Assembly: GCF_001655055.1 (NCBI RefSeq)
Contig: NZ_LXEW01000024.1
Location: 1 to 64,000, forward strand
Reading direction: 5' to 3'
Length of the DNA stretch: 64,000 bases
Origin: Providencia heimbachae ATCC 35613
Lineage (GTDB): Bacteria > Pseudomonadota > Gammaproteobacteria > Enterobacterales > Enterobacteriaceae
The notes beneath the pieces were generated by a model. That model saw nothing but the letters and a program-made list of their open reading frames with translations. It searched no databases and was not told the DNA's origin. Positions within the stretch are counted from its first letter, which is position 1; each line of letters begins with the position of its first letter. A program made the position numbers and the translations under genes. Shown here in pieces: positions 1 to 9,158 of the stretch.

Positions 1-1
1 A

Positions 2-235
2 TTAATTTTAGGCTTATGGAAGAAAGGGCTAGTACTGTTAGGCGTTTCAATTGGTTTCGGTATTGTTCTTGCTATCATCGACACGATCATTGGTGGTATG
101 CCTAATGGTGCATACACGGGGTTATCAGTCGGTGTGTCAGTTTTATGGGCGATGGTGGCAAACTATGCTTACTACTTAAAAGAGACCAACGGTTTAGATG
201 GTTGGAACCCATTCGAAGGGATCCGAATGGTTTAA
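2..235 (+). CDS. C-terminal end of an integral membrane protein (partial)
   Basis: An open frame runs in from the left edge and stops at TAA 233-235, giving the last 77 residues. Two hydrophobic stretches are visible, one rich in Leu, Val and Ile near the start and one ending in a Trp/Tyr-rich segment, followed by a short polar tail ending GIRMV. This suggests two membrane spans at the C-terminus of a small inner-membrane protein. The pattern is compatible with the DUF2628 family, but that is a guess from a fragment. It converges on the AraC-type gene with only two bases between the stop codons. Confidence 0.6.
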   Translation, partial: LILGLWKKGLVLLGVSIGFGIVLAIIDTIIGGMPNGAYTGLSVGVSVLWAMVANYAYYLKETNGLDGWNPFEGIRMV

Positions 236-237
236 GC

Positions 238-921
238 CTAACTACGATATTCAATTGGCGTTTTTCCATAAAATTTACGAAAAGCTTGGCTAAACGCTGA
301 ATGAGAATCATAGCCAACAGACAGGGCGATTTGTTCAACCGTGCTGTTGGTTAATAATAAACTTCCCGCCGCTTCCATTCGTTTTTGCAATAAAAATTGC
401 ATTGCAGTTAATTGCGTTTCTGACTTAATTTTTCGCTGTAACGTGCTCACTGATATGCAAAATGCGGTGGCGATATCTTCACAGCTGATTGGCAAGTGCA
501 ATCGAAGCTCAAGCCATTGCGTTAAGCTATCAAGCCATCGGTTTTCAGGCTTCAATTGTGCGAGTAATAAGCGAGTGACGGTGAAGTTTTGTTCCGGTGC
601 TTGAGGGAAATTTTTCAACCAATTTAATAACCCTATTGCTGCCGGCGTTAACGAAAAATGCCCCATTTTCTCATTTAATGCCCATTGCGCAGTCGCTGGC
701 ATTTCGAGCACATAGTTTTGATTACCTGTTTGGCCACTAAACGCATGGCTAACACTCGGTGGGATCACCACGCCATTTCCTGCATTTAATCGAAAATGTT
801 GCCGATGCATATTGATTTCCATCTCACCCGATAACGCAAAAACGACTTGCCACTGCCCATCATGTTGATGAGAAATAACTTCGTCAGAATATTGGCGAAA
901 ATGAAGTTCAGGTAATAGCAA
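238..921 (-). CDS. AraC-family transcriptional regulator
   Basis: This 227-residue protein has the usual AraC two-part layout. Residues 1 to about 110 look like a cupin-type sensor domain (HQHDGQW near the start, a His-rich strand). The C-terminal 100 residues carry two helix-turn-helix units, the first around CEDIATAFCISVSTLQRKI and the second in the AraC signature from EQIALSVGYDS to FRKFYGKTPIEYR. It is shorter than the 270-300 residues typical of sugar regulators and resembles the cupin-AraC group that often controls a neighbouring transporter. Its target is unknown; the gene it converges on is truncated by the window edge. Confidence 0.88.
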   Translation of the reverse strand: MLLPELHFRQYSDEVISHQHDGQWQVVFALSGEMEINMHRQHFRLNAGNGVVIPPSVSHAFSGQTGNQNYVLEMPATAQWALNEKMGHFSLTPAAIGLLNWLKNFPQAPEQNFTVTRLLLAQLKPENRWLDSLTQWLELRLHLPISCEDIATAFCISVSTLQRKIKSETQLTAMQFLLQKRMEAAGSLLLTNSTVEQIALSVGYDSHSAFSQAFRKFYGKTPIEYRS

Positions 922-973
922 GGGGGGACTCCTACTTATATCAATGATAGAAGTATACCCATTTTACTGATGA

Positions 974-1058
974 AAGGCAGCGAGGATATCTTGGGGAGCA
1001 TACACAAGTATGTAACTAAGGCGAATACGCACAACCAATAACCTTGCGGCTTGAAATA
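974..1058 (+). repeat. ERIC/IRU element, degenerate copy
   Basis: The core GGAGCATACACAAGTATGTAACT corresponds to the central inverted repeat of ERIC elements, the region targeted by the classic ERIC1R/ERIC2 primers. The left half is worn away. It is the first of three copies in a row downstream of the AraC-type gene start. Confidence 0.7.
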
Positions 1059-1103
1059 GAATGAGTCACAAAATATACCGAGCGATACCCTGAATACTCT
1101 AAA

Positions 1104-1209
1104 TAGTTCAAGTTGCAGCTAGGCGGCAAGTAAATGAGATCCTAGGAGCATACATAAGTATGTGACTAGGGCGAATGCACGCAGCCAACAACGCTGCGGC
1201 TTGAAATAG
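1104..1209 (+). repeat. ERIC/IRU element, copy 2 of a tandem array
   Basis: The copy starts with TTCAAGTTGCAGCTAGGCGG, has the palindromic core GAGCATACATAAGTATGTGAC and ends with GCTGCGGCTTGAAATA. It is nearly identical to the copy at 1273-1377, with the same flanking sequence, so a unit of about 150 bp has been duplicated in tandem. Confidence 0.85.
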
Positions 1210-1234
1210 AATGAGTCACAAAATATACCGAGCG

Positions 1235-1270
1235 ATACTCTAAATACTCTAAATACTCTAAATACTCTAA
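1235..1270 (+). repeat. 9-bp tandem repeat, four perfect units
   Basis: The unit ATACTCTAA occurs four times in direct tandem between two ERIC copies. The equivalent spacer before the previous ERIC copy has about two degenerate units, so the two spacers differ by exactly 18 bp. This is a small VNTR-like tract. Confidence 0.9.
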
Positions 1271-1272
1271 AT

Positions 1273-1377
1273 AGTTCAAGTTGCAGCTAGGCGGCAAGTA
1301 AATGAGATCCTAGGAGCATACATAAGTATGTGACTAGGGCGAATGCACGCAGCCAACAACGCTGCGGCTTGAAATAT
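1273..1377 (+). repeat. ERIC/IRU element, copy 3 of a tandem array
   Basis: This copy is nearly base-for-base the same as that at 1104-1209, including the GAGCATACATAAGTATGTGAC core. It ends just before the stop codon of the csaA-like gene, so the 468-bp gap between genes here is almost entirely repeat. Confidence 0.85.
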
Positions 1378-1389
1378 GACGAGTATTTT

Positions 1390-1725
1390 TTAGGCTAAGC
1401 GGGAACCATTAGGTAATGGCAAACTAAACTCGGCTAAAACAATATCTCCGTTATCATCGGGTGCTCCAGTAATTAACACTTCTGATTTTACCCCTGCTAT
1501 CCGCTTTGCTTCAAAATTACAAACGCATAGCACCTGTTTCCCGATTAACTGCTCTGGCGTATAGTTCACTGTAATTTGAGCACTTGAACGTTTAATCCCT
1601 AATTCACCTAAATCGACGTCCATTATATAAGCGGGTTTTTTCGCTTTGCTATTCACTTCTGCACTGACGATGGTTCCAACACGCATTTCTACACGGGTAA
1701 AATCATCCCACTCAATAATTTGCAT
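1390..1725 (-). CDS. csaA: CsaA-like tRNA-binding-domain protein
   Basis: A 111-residue single-domain OB-fold protein of the tRNA-binding (EMAP II/Trbp111) family. The motif order FTRVEMRVGTIV, IKRSSAQIT, LIGKQVLCVCNF, RIAGVKSEVL and a final PNG matches Bacillus CsaA closely and over full length. CsaA has been described as a chaperone linked to protein export and forms dimers. The gene lies downstream of, and in the same direction as, the microcompartment operon, but a hairpin terminator at 1873-1900 separates it, so it is probably transcribed on its own. A link to choline metabolism is not supported. Confidence 0.88.
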   Translation of the reverse strand: MQIIEWDDFTRVEMRVGTIVSAEVNSKAKKPAYIMDVDLGELGIKRSSAQITVNYTPEQLIGKQVLCVCNFEAKRIAGVKSEVLITGAPDDNGDIVLAEFSLPLPNGSRLA

Positions 1726-1752
1726 ACATAATTTCCTAAATTAAGCGTTTAT

Positions 1753-1782
1753 ACCCAAAATAATTCGAGTTAATTAGTTATT
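1753..1782. repeat. ERIC end fragment
   Basis: ATACCCAAAATAATTCGAGTT is the terminal sequence found on the complete ERIC-like elements in this window. Here it is not followed by a core, so it is a remnant upstream of csaA. Confidence 0.45.
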
Positions 1783-1872
1783 ACGTTAGCATAGAAAGCA
1801 TTGAAGCCTTTATCTTCAAACCTGCATTTTGTGTCGCCAAACAATCAATTTTTTTAATACGAAACATAATAT

Positions 1873-1900
1873 AAAAAACCCTTAATAAAACATTAAGGGC
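1873..1900 (-). terminator. Rho-independent terminator of the choline microcompartment operon
   Basis: On the minus strand GCCCTTAATG, a TTTT loop and ATTAAGGG form a stem of eight base pairs followed by six T residues. It sits 34 bases past the stop codon of the last SMR gene. Confidence 0.8.
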
Positions 1901-1933
1901 ATTGAATAAGATAAAGAGTGATCGATTAATAAG

Positions 1934-2260
1934 TTACATCGTTGAAAACGCATTCATAATGATACCGCCTGAAATAATCAGCCCCATAGCAAATACCGCT
2001 GGAAAATCTGGTTTTTGTTTATAGAGGATCATCGACACTAAGGTGACACCGACAATACCAAATCCACACCATAATGAATAAGCAACGCCGACGGGGATAT
2101 ACCCCATGGCACGAGTGAGTGCGAAGTAACACAGACAATATGCAAAGATAACTAATATTGATGGCGCTAATTTACTAAAGCTATTGGTTTTTTTAATCAT
2201 TGATGTGCCCGTTATTTCAGAACCAATAGATAGTGCGAGCCATAAAAATCCAGTAAACAT
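1934..2260 (-). CDS. SMR-family (EmrE-like) small multidrug/amine transporter
   Basis: A 108-residue protein with four predicted membrane helices and the family's membrane-embedded acidic residue, Glu15 in the motif GSEITGT. SMR proteins are proton-coupled antiporters of cationic compounds, including quaternary amines and guanidinium. An AGGGG ribosome binding site precedes the ATG. It is the last gene of the choline operon and is paired with a second SMR gene 23 bases upstream; paired SMR proteins often work as heterodimers. Location suggests export of trimethylamine or handling of choline, but the substrate cannot be read from the sequence. Confidence 0.88.
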   Translation of the reverse strand: MFTGFLWLALSIGSEITGTSMIKKTNSFSKLAPSILVIFAYCLCYFALTRAMGYIPVGVAYSLWCGFGIVGVTLVSMILYKQKPDFPAVFAMGLIISGGIIMNAFSTM

Positions 2261-2283
2261 AATATTCCCCTTAACCTTTAAAA

Positions 2284-2712
2284 TTAGTGAGCGGCTTTAT
2301 TATTAATTGATGGTATGGCCGTTTGAATTTCTTTTTCCGGCTGTTCAACTTCTTCTGATTCCTCAGCGCCCATTTTGGAAAATAGATTCATAATAACAAT
2401 TCCGCTGGCAATAACCGCCATACCAATCATTGCCGCAGTATCAGGATGCTGACCATAAAAAATCATTCCCAATGTCGAAACCATTAATATGCCAGTGCCT
2501 GACCATGTCGCGTAAGCGAGGCCAACAGGAATATATTTAACCGCACGTGAAAGTGAGTAATAGCAAATAATATAAAGTACAACGATTAATGCTAATAATA
2601 ATGATTTAGTGGTTCCTACGCTGTTATCAAACATTTTTAATGTTGATGTTGCTGAGGTTTCGGAAATAATAACCGCCAGCATCCACAGCCAGGCCTTAGC
2701 TTTAGGGGACAT
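2284..2712 (-). CDS. SMR-family transporter subunit with polar C-terminal tail
   Basis: A four-helix SMR protein with the conserved glutamate in ISETSATS and the later motif YIPVGLAYATWSGTG typical of the family. I chose the ATG at 2712 (142 residues) because AGGAG lies eight bases before it; an upstream in-frame ATG at 2754 would add 14 residues without a good ribosome binding site. After the fourth helix there is a charged tail of about 30 residues (EESEEVEQPEKE) not found in ordinary SMR proteins. It lies between the BMC-associated gene and the second SMR gene and probably forms a heterodimer with the latter. Confidence 0.87.
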   Translation of the reverse strand: MSPKAKAWLWMLAVIISETSATSTLKMFDNSVGTTKSLLLALIVVLYIICYYSLSRAVKYIPVGLAYATWSGTGILMVSTLGMIFYGQHPDTAAMIGMAVIASGIVIMNLFSKMGAEESEEVEQPEKEIQTAIPSINNKAAH

Positions 2713-2805
2713 AATTAGTGCTCCTACTCTATTAAGAATATATATACCTTTCATATTTCAAGTTGTAGGAATATTGAATTATTTTAGGTATAGATTGGAT
2801 TGTTT

Positions 2806-3498
2806 CTATTTTTTTAAAGACTTCAAATAATCAGTTGCTGAATCAGTTAATTTATTTTTACTTGTGGAATATCCTCCAGGATCATTCATTACTTCATTTA
2901 AAGTAATATAGCGACTCGAGTTTATTTGGTTTGTTTTAGACTTTATATTTAATTCATTACTTTCTAATAACAATTTATTTTCAATATCATTAAATGAATC
3001 AAAGTTAATGCCTAATGATATTGCCTTATTTATATTATCTTTAATAAGGTTGTTATAGTGTTTATTTTTATTCAAACCTAAAACCTGACTTAATTCACTT
3101 TCAGGACAACAATGATATTTCAATGCCATAACAGGCATCGCTAACGCTAAAGCAGCTAAAGTAATCTGGCTTTCTTCACTGGTAAATAGACCATTTGCAA
3201 CTTCCCCTACTGTCTTCGCATCAATAAAGGGAAGAAAAACAGCCTGATATTGCATCAACATATTTGTTTCAAATGTGCTCTTCGTGAGTATATTCCCCAG
3301 AGAACTCCACTTATCAGAACAAGGGTTAGCCAGCATCTCATTGGTGACATATACAGAAAAAGAAACGGTAGAAAGCTGCATTAAACGCTGGTAAATAGCC
3401 TGCTCATACCCCTGAGCGGGGGATAGCACCACTAAAACTTTCTTTTTGAGCGATTGTAAAACCTGCGCCACTATCTGCTCGATACGTTTTTCATTCAT
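2806..3498 (-). CDS. Microcompartment-associated protein of unknown function
   Basis: A 230-residue protein. Its N-terminus (MNEKRIEQIVAQVLQSLKKK) is a short amphipathic helix of the kind that targets proteins to microcompartments, followed by the strand VLVVLSPAQGYE that starts a Rossmann/flavodoxin-like fold. It resembles the poorly characterised family found beside PduL in ethanolamine, propanediol and choline operons, annotated only as a utilisation or flavoprotein-like protein. The C-terminal 80 residues are Asn/Lys/Ser-rich and look poorly conserved. It follows the PduL gene with 15 bases between them. The enzymatic role is unknown. Confidence 0.7.
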   Translation of the reverse strand: MNEKRIEQIVAQVLQSLKKKVLVVLSPAQGYEQAIYQRLMQLSTVSFSVYVTNEMLANPCSDKWSSLGNILTKSTFETNMLMQYQAVFLPFIDAKTVGEVANGLFTSEESQITLAALALAMPVMALKYHCCPESELSQVLGLNKNKHYNNLIKDNINKAISLGINFDSFNDIENKLLLESNELNIKSKTNQINSSRYITLNEVMNDPGGYSTSKNKLTDSATDYLKSLKK

Positions 3499-3513
3499 CT
3501 TGCCACCTTCCTA

Positions 3514-4158
3514 TCAGCTAACAATAAACACGCTATCGCTATTACGTAAACCCGCCGCATTGGCTTCATCAGTATCGATATGAAACTCAAGGGAAAATCG
3601 CTCATCAATCCGCACCACAACTTCGTCAAAAATTAAGCTACGTTCCCCTTCAGTACGGATATGCACTTTTTGCCCATTCACCACATTGAGTGCTCTCGCA
3701 TCCATGATGCTCATATGAATATGACGCTGAGCACAAATGACTTGCTCTTCAAGGTTTACATGGCCTGCGGGACCAATTAGCAGCGCACTACCCGAGGTAC
3801 TCAAATCACCAGATTCACGTACCGGCGCTTTGATACCTAATGCAAAACAATCTGCTTTTGAGACTTCAAGTTGGCTTTGAGGACGTACAGGGCCAAGCAC
3901 TCTTACCTTGCTAATTGACCCTTTCGGCCCAACCACCATGACACACTCTTTGGCCGCAAATTGCCCTGGTTGTTTTAAGTCTTTAAACGGTGTTAGCTGA
4001 TAACCCTGACCGAATAAGGCTTCTACATCCTTTTGAGAAAGATGAACATGGCGGTTCGATATTCCCACAGGAATGGCGATATTACTTTCCAAACCCAGCG
4101 CAGGATTATGCGCTGATAGACGAGAAAGAATTTTGCCCATCAGTTGCTGATTAATCAT
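3514..4158 (-). CDS. PduL-type phosphate acyltransferase
   Basis: At 214 residues this is a full-length PduL (EutD2) family enzyme, made of two beta-barrel PF06130 repeats. The metal-binding histidines are visible in GISNRHVHLS and in QRHIHMS. It would convert acetyl-CoA and phosphate to acetyl-phosphate and CoA inside the microcompartment, which recycles CoA for the aldehyde dehydrogenase and allows ATP formation through acetate kinase. The N-terminal helix (INQQLMGKILSRLS) looks like an encapsulation peptide. Its ATG overlaps the stop codon of the preceding shell gene, so the two are translationally coupled. Confidence 0.92.
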   Translation of the reverse strand: MINQQLMGKILSRLSAHNPALGLESNIAIPVGISNRHVHLSQKDVEALFGQGYQLTPFKDLKQPGQFAAKECVMVVGPKGSISKVRVLGPVRPQSQLEVSKADCFALGIKAPVRESGDLSTSGSALLIGPAGHVNLEEQVICAQRHIHMSIMDARALNVVNGQKVHIRTEGERSLIFDEVVVRIDERFSLEFHIDTDEANAAGLRNSDSVFIVS

Positions 4159-4601
4159 TATTTCTTACCTTTATTCAGTAAGTTTTTAGGCTCTTTTATC
4201 ACGTCAGTTTTTATTACCGTATCCATTTTTGTTGAATTTTCAGCTTTTATTTCGACAAGTTTATCTTCAATAGCAACTTGCGCCTTAGCTTCAACTTTAT
4301 CGATACTTTTTTCTAATTCACCTTTTTGGCTTTTTACCGCTAATAACTTAGTAATAACACAAGGTTCTGGGCGTGCTATCACCAAAGAACCCACCAGCAA
4401 TTGTTGATTAGCAATCACCTCAATGCCGTGATCGACCGCCGTACGCACGGCACTAATCTCCCCTTGAAAATAGACAGAAACTAATCCAGAGCCTATTTTC
4501 CGATAACCGACAATTTCAACACTTGCCGCTTTACATGCAGCATCAGCGGCTTGAATTGCCGATGTCAGCCCCCGAGTTTCAATCACACCTAAACTTTGCA
4601 T
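4158..4601 (-). CDS. BMC-domain shell protein with long polar C-terminal tail
   Basis: Residues 1 to about 90 form one BMC (PduA/EutM-like) domain: LGVIETRGLTSAIQAADAACKAA, GLVSVYFQGEISAVRTAVDHG and VIARPEP are the family landmarks. The hexamer-forming domain is followed by about 55 residues rich in Lys and Glu with no hydrophobic core (from KSQKGELEKSIDK onward). The domain is more divergent than the three shell proteins at the head of the operon. It lies directly behind CutD. The tail may contact cargo or other shell proteins; that is inference. Confidence 0.9.
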   Translation of the reverse strand: MQSLGVIETRGLTSAIQAADAACKAASVEIVGYRKIGSGLVSVYFQGEISAVRTAVDHGIEVIANQQLLVGSLVIARPEPCVITKLLAVKSQKGELEKSIDKVEAKAQVAIEDKLVEIKAENSTKMDTVIKTDVIKEPKNLLNKGKK

Positions 4602-4614
4602 TTGTCTCTCCTAC

Positions 4615-5568
4615 TTAATGACGAACAAGTCGAATATCAAAATCGAATGTCTTAAAGAAAGCCTCGAGCTGGTCTAACTCTTCTGCACTGTAAGTTGGGT
4701 CTTTCTTCATGGGATAAATCATGTCGAGCTTGTCATATTTGCCTCGACCGAGTTGGTGGTATGGCAGGATATCAATTCGCTTCACATTGCCTTTTTTCGA
4801 TAATTCGATTGCGTATTCAATAGCCCCCGTGATGGCATCAAATGAGTCGTTATAACCACGAACTAAAGGCATTCTCACCACCACGTTGGCACCAAGATCC
4901 ACTAATCTTTCCAGATTACGGCGTACATTTTCATTACCAATACCAAATAAATTTTTGTGCTGGTGAGTATCAATATGTTTAATGTCGTACAAAAACAGGT
5001 CGACAACTTGCGCTAATTTTTCATAATTGGCTAACGATGTAGTGCCTTGAGTTTCTACTGCCGTGTTAATCATCATCTTTTTACATTCACGTAGCAGCTC
5101 TACCGCGAAATCAGTTTGTAGGCTCATTTCGCCACCACCAATTGTCACGCCACCACCAGAGGAAATATAAAAATCATAATCTTGCATAATGATTTCCATC
5201 ATTTCGGCAACGGTCACATCTTTACCCATGATGTCTAATGCACCACCAATACAGACCTCTTCACACTTGCGGCAGCCAATACAATCGATATTACGATTCA
5301 CTCGATGAACCTGTTCACCCTGCTCATTAGCGGTCATGTAATGAATACCCGTAGGGCACACATCCACACATTTGCCACAACTGACACATTTATCGTGGGA
5401 AAACATCACTTGAAACTGGCTACTCAATCCTTCAGGGTTGGCACACCAAGGGCAGCGAATGTTGCATCCTTTAAGAAAAATCAGTGTACGAATGCCATCG
5501 CCATCATAAATGGAGTATTTCTGGATATTGAATATCCGACCTTTTATTTCTGCCGCCGTACCCATCAT
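4615..5568 (-). CDS. cutD: Choline TMA-lyase activating enzyme (radical SAM)
   Basis: A glycyl-radical-enzyme activase. The radical SAM cluster motif CNIRCPWC lies near residue 40, followed by two ferredoxin-type cysteine clusters (CVSCGKCVDVCPTG and CIGCRKCEEVC) and the GGG motif of SAM binding (SSGGGVTIGGGE). It uses reduced flavodoxin or ferredoxin and SAM to place the glycyl radical on CutC, whose gene ends 60-80 bases upstream. The start at ATG 5568 has GGAG five bases before it; a GTG at 5586 is an alternative that would add six residues. Product length is 317 residues. Confidence 0.93.
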   Translation of the reverse strand: MMGTAAEIKGRIFNIQKYSIYDGDGIRTLIFLKGCNIRCPWCANPEGLSSQFQVMFSHDKCVSCGKCVDVCPTGIHYMTANEQGEQVHRVNRNIDCIGCRKCEEVCIGGALDIMGKDVTVAEMMEIIMQDYDFYISSGGGVTIGGGEMSLQTDFAVELLRECKKMMINTAVETQGTTSLANYEKLAQVVDLFLYDIKHIDTHQHKNLFGIGNENVRRNLERLVDLGANVVVRMPLVRGYNDSFDAITGAIEYAIELSKKGNVKRIDILPYHQLGRGKYDKLDMIYPMKKDPTYSAEELDQLEAFFKTFDFDIRLVRH

Positions 5569-5647
5569 CGCATCTCCAAAACTCACTAAAATTTATTATA
5601 TTTATCTTGAAATGGCAGGCATGGGTCTCACACCTGCCAAGCTTGAC

Positions 5648-8600
5648 TTAGAATTTCTCAATTACGGTACGGCTGATAATTTCATCCTGAACTTCTTTAC
5701 ACAGTTCAACGAAGTAGGCACTGTAGCCAGCAACTCGGACGATTAAATCACGATACTTTTCAGGCTCTTGTTGCGCTTTTTTCAGCATTTCATTATCAAC
5801 ATAACTAAACTGCATTTGACCGTTACCCAAGATGGATGCGGTTCTCAGCAAGGTAATCAGGCCATGGCAACCTTCAGGTGTATCTAATAACCCTTTCAGG
5901 AATTTGAAGTTATGCACCATACCGATATTCATGGTTTCAACATTCATTTTACTGATTGATTTAATGATGGCGGTTGGGCCTTGTTTATCCGCACCTTGTG
6001 TTGGGCTAATACCATCAGATAGCGGCATCCAAGCTAAACGACCGTTTGGTGTCGCCGCCGTTAGCTCACCAATTGGCGTGTTGTTTGAGATAGATAAGGT
6101 GCCGTGGCTCAATGTTGAATAAAGCATTTTGTATTGGCGACACTCACGCTCTGTCCATTCGGTAATATCCAATGCATATTGGTCAACATAATTGTCGTCA
6201 TTACCAAATTTCGGCGCATTCAAGCAGTCACGACGTAGCTCTTCATAGCCTTCAAAGTTAGCTAATAAGCCATCACGAACCTGCTCAAGGGTATAGCGGC
6301 CTTCTTCGTAAACTAATTTTCGAATAGCGGCGATAGAATCTACATAAGTTGCTAACCCAGAGAAAATCAAACCTGGGCCGTGGTTAACCATTGCGCCACC
6401 TGCGGCAACGTCTTTACCTTGCTCCATGCAACCTTCAACAAACAGAGACATTAATGGTTTTGGTGCAACATCACGGTGAACACGCTGGCTGATTACCGTA
6501 CCAATCGCGGATAAGCGAACAATATGCGCAATCTGTGCTTTCACTGCGTTATCAAAGTCTTCAAAGGTTTTTAAATCACGTAAATCACCGGTATCTAAGC
6601 CTTGATAGCTATCGAATAACACCATGCGACCACGATTTAAGACAAATTCAATAGCGATAGGCCATTGGGTATAACCTGTTGAAGTCCACTGATAAATACG
6701 ACCTGATTTTTGTGGTTCAACACAACCCATCAAGCAATAGTCACGCGCATCTTCAAAATCAAAACCTTTGCGTAGCATCATTTTGATGTGTGAATCATCG
6801 AAGTGACAGGCCGGGAACCCCATACCGGCTTTGACCACTTCCACAATTTTTTCCATGTATTTTTGTGGGGATTGGTTGTGAATACGACAAGCCAGTGAGG
6901 GTTGGTACACTTTAACAAAGCGTACTGCATCCATAATCAGGTAAGTCAGCTCATTACAGGCGTCACCACCTGAACGTTTTTGCCCACCGACAGTTAGGTT
7001 GATAAATGGCTGATATCCTGCGAAATATTTCGCCCCTAATTCACTCGACATCCACATTAATTCGGCACATTTGATAATGAACGCCTGCATCATTTCCAAT
7101 GCTTGGTCTTGGGTTAGGCGGCCTGTTTTAATGTCGTTTTCATACATAGGCAAACAATATTGGTCGACGCGTCCTAATGACAAACCCGTTTGGTTTTCTT
7201 CAATTTCAAACAGTGACTCGATTGTCCAAATACTTTGCAATGCTTCTTGTAACGTCGTTGGCGGATTAGCCGGTACATTTTGGTTAACTTCGGCAATCGT
7301 CAACAGTTCTTCACGACGTTTTTGATCGGTTTCTTTTGCCGCTAATTCACGAGCACGTTCCGCAATACGGTGCGCGTAAGCCACGACACCTTCACAAGTT
7401 TCAATAGAAGCCTTGTAGAAATAAATGCGGTCGATATCTTCTGGATTTTCCATGCTGAGGTTAGCCAAATGGGCTTGGGCATCCGCTTTAATACCATTCA
7501 TCCCTTTGGTGAACAATAATACGTCGTAACCCGGACAAGTATCACCACCGCCATTAATTTGGTGATAAGACAAATCACTGACAAAGGTTTCGCCACTAAA
7601 TTCCCATACTCCTGCTTCACGATATTGCGCTTCGCAGATTTCATCCAATGAGCGGTTTTCCCAGAATGGCGCTATCTCTTCGCGGATGACTTTTTTGTCT
7701 TCTTCAGAAACATAAAACGGATCTTGTGGCCGCGTCCCCATGGTATCGAGTTCTTCGACGACCCAGCGCCATGCAATATCAGGGGAGAATGCGCCTGCAC
7801 GTGGCTTACCACATGGGTGACCAACAATTAACTCTTCTGCTTGAATCAAAATAGGCGCAGTTTCACATGCACGGCGAAACGCTTTGGCACGTAATAAAAT
7901 TGTCGGTAAACCGGGGTTACTTTTCGCCACTTCAGTAAAAGCTAAAGCGCGATAAATTGAAACACTTGGGCGAGCCTCTAAATAACGGCTACGTAAACGC
8001 TGTAAACGAGGCGTTAAGCCTTCCATCACTTTAACGTCATTATCTTGCGCGACTGAAGGGGTAACATAGCCGGCTTGTGGTGCTGCATACTGGGGTTGAG
8101 TACTGGCTTGCCCACTGTATAAACGCACTTTTAACCCGCCGTTTAACGCAGATATATTTTCATTTGCTGACAGCAACATGGCGGATAGCTCATTGATGCA
8201 AAGACGCGGGTCATTGATATACACCCCTTGCGTCAATGCATCGAACATTGGGTAACCGTCAATCACTTTTGTCGAACGCACTTCGGATAATTCAGCCAGT
8301 TTTAACCATAAGCTTTCAACAATTTCATAAGCTTGTGATTGTGTTAAGCGACCTTGTTCAATATCACGTTGATAGAACGGATAAACCGCCTTATCAAATC
8401 CCATTGGGTTAACGGCATAACTGCCATTTTCCAGATGTAAGATAAGCTGCAATAAATAGAATGCTTGGCAGGCTTCTTTAAAAGTTTGCGCAGGGTTTGC
8501 TGGCACATTACGTAAAACCGCAGCACTGTCTAATAACTCTGCACGACGATATTGGTTACTCTCACTGGCTGCCATACTTTCAGCTTTAGCAGATAGCGAT

Positions 8601-9079
8601 TGTGCAAAGCTGATTGCAGCATCACATGCATAAATTGCAGAGCGACAATTATTTGCCTCATCAATACTGTTACGGCTCACCGCACTGCCGATATTTCTGA
8701 CTCTATTTTCTAACTGGCCTTTAATCGCGACAAAGCCCACGTTTAAAACCGTTAAATAATCAGGCGCAGCGATTGCGCTATCTCCGGCTAAAAATTCATA
8801 AATACTGCCGCTATGTATTTCATTTTCGGTATGGAAAATGGCACCGCGAGGTGTGGAAGATTGACTACCGATGATCAATTCATCTTGCCCGATAAATGCA
8901 GGAAAATTACGGATGAATTCATAAAAGCGTTGAGCTGGTTTAATCGCTTGTGGAACACCGGTTAATTGATTTCCCAGTGCTTCAAGAATATTTGCACGTT
9001 CAGTAATGATTGAGCTATTGCGGGCACTTAAACGTTCAGCCAGCATTTTTACGCGTGGGGTCAAAGCATATTTGGCCAT
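5648..9079 (-). CDS. cutC: Choline trimethylamine-lyase, long (type II) form
   Basis: A glycyl radical enzyme of 1143 residues that cleaves choline to trimethylamine and acetaldehyde. The catalytic half has the active-site motif GCVEPQ with Cys786 and the C-terminal radical loop RVAGYSAY with Gly1118. The classic CutC is about 850 residues; here some 340 extra residues precede it. The extension is itself similar to the first part of the catalytic half: compare [17 protein letters not shown] with [17 protein letters not shown], and [19 protein letters not shown] with [18 protein letters not shown]. This long form is known from gammaproteobacterial type II choline clusters. A GGAGAGG ribosome binding site precedes the ATG. 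It sits between cutO and cutD. Confidence 0.96.
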   Translation of the reverse strand: MAKYALTPRVKMLAERLSARNSSIITERANILEALGNQLTGVPQAIKPAQRFYEFIRNFPAFIGQDELIIGSQSSTPRGAIFHTENEIHSGSIYEFLAGDSAIAAPDYLTVLNVGFVAIKGQLENRVRNIGSAVSRNSIDEANNCRSAIYACDAAISFAQSLSAKAESMAASESNQYRRAELLDSAAVLRNVPANPAQTFKEACQAFYLLQLILHLENGSYAVNPMGFDKAVYPFYQRDIEQGRLTQSQAYEIVESLWLKLAELSEVRSTKVIDGYPMFDALTQGVYINDPRLCINELSAMLLSANENISALNGGLKVRLYSGQASTQPQYAAPQAGYVTPSVAQDNDVKVMEGLTPRLQRLRSRYLEARPSVSIYRALAFTEVAKSNPGLPTILLRAKAFRRACETAPILIQAEELIVGHPCGKPRAGAFSPDIAWRWVVEELDTMGTRPQDPFYVSEEDKKVIREEIAPFWENRSLDEICEAQYREAGVWEFSGETFVSDLSYHQINGGGDTCPGYDVLLFTKGMNGIKADAQAHLANLSMENPEDIDRIYFYKASIETCEGVVAYAHRIAERARELAAKETDQKRREELLTIAEVNQNVPANPPTTLQEALQSIWTIESLFEIEENQTGLSLGRVDQYCLPMYENDIKTGRLTQDQALEMMQAFIIKCAELMWMSSELGAKYFAGYQPFINLTVGGQKRSGGDACNELTYLIMDAVRFVKVYQPSLACRIHNQSPQKYMEKIVEVVKAGMGFPACHFDDSHIKMMLRKGFDFEDARDYCLMGCVEPQKSGRIYQWTSTGYTQWPIAIEFVLNRGRMVLFDSYQGLDTGDLRDLKTFEDFDNAVKAQIAHIVRLSAIGTVISQRVHRDVAPKPLMSLFVEGCMEQGKDVAAGGAMVNHGPGLIFSGLATYVDSIAAIRKLVYEEGRYTLEQVRDGLLANFEGYEELRRDCLNAPKFGNDDNYVDQYALDITEWTERECRQYKMLYSTLSHGTLSISNNTPIGELTAATPNGRLAWMPLSDGISPTQGADKQGPTAIIKSISKMNVETMNIGMVHNFKFLKGLLDTPEGCHGLITLLRTASILGNGQMQFSYVDNEMLKKAQQEPEKYRDLIVRVAGYSAYFVELCKEVQDEIISRTVIEKF

Positions 9080-9158
9080 GTTAGCCTCTCCTGATGTTCG
9101 TTATGTTTTTTAGTTCGTTGTTCATCACATAAAAGCGTTAACTACATAAAACCTTTAT

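Noticed and set aside
1390-1725. csaA as a member of the choline operon
   Set aside because: A Rho-independent terminator at 1873-1900 and ERIC remnants lie between it and the last SMR gene.
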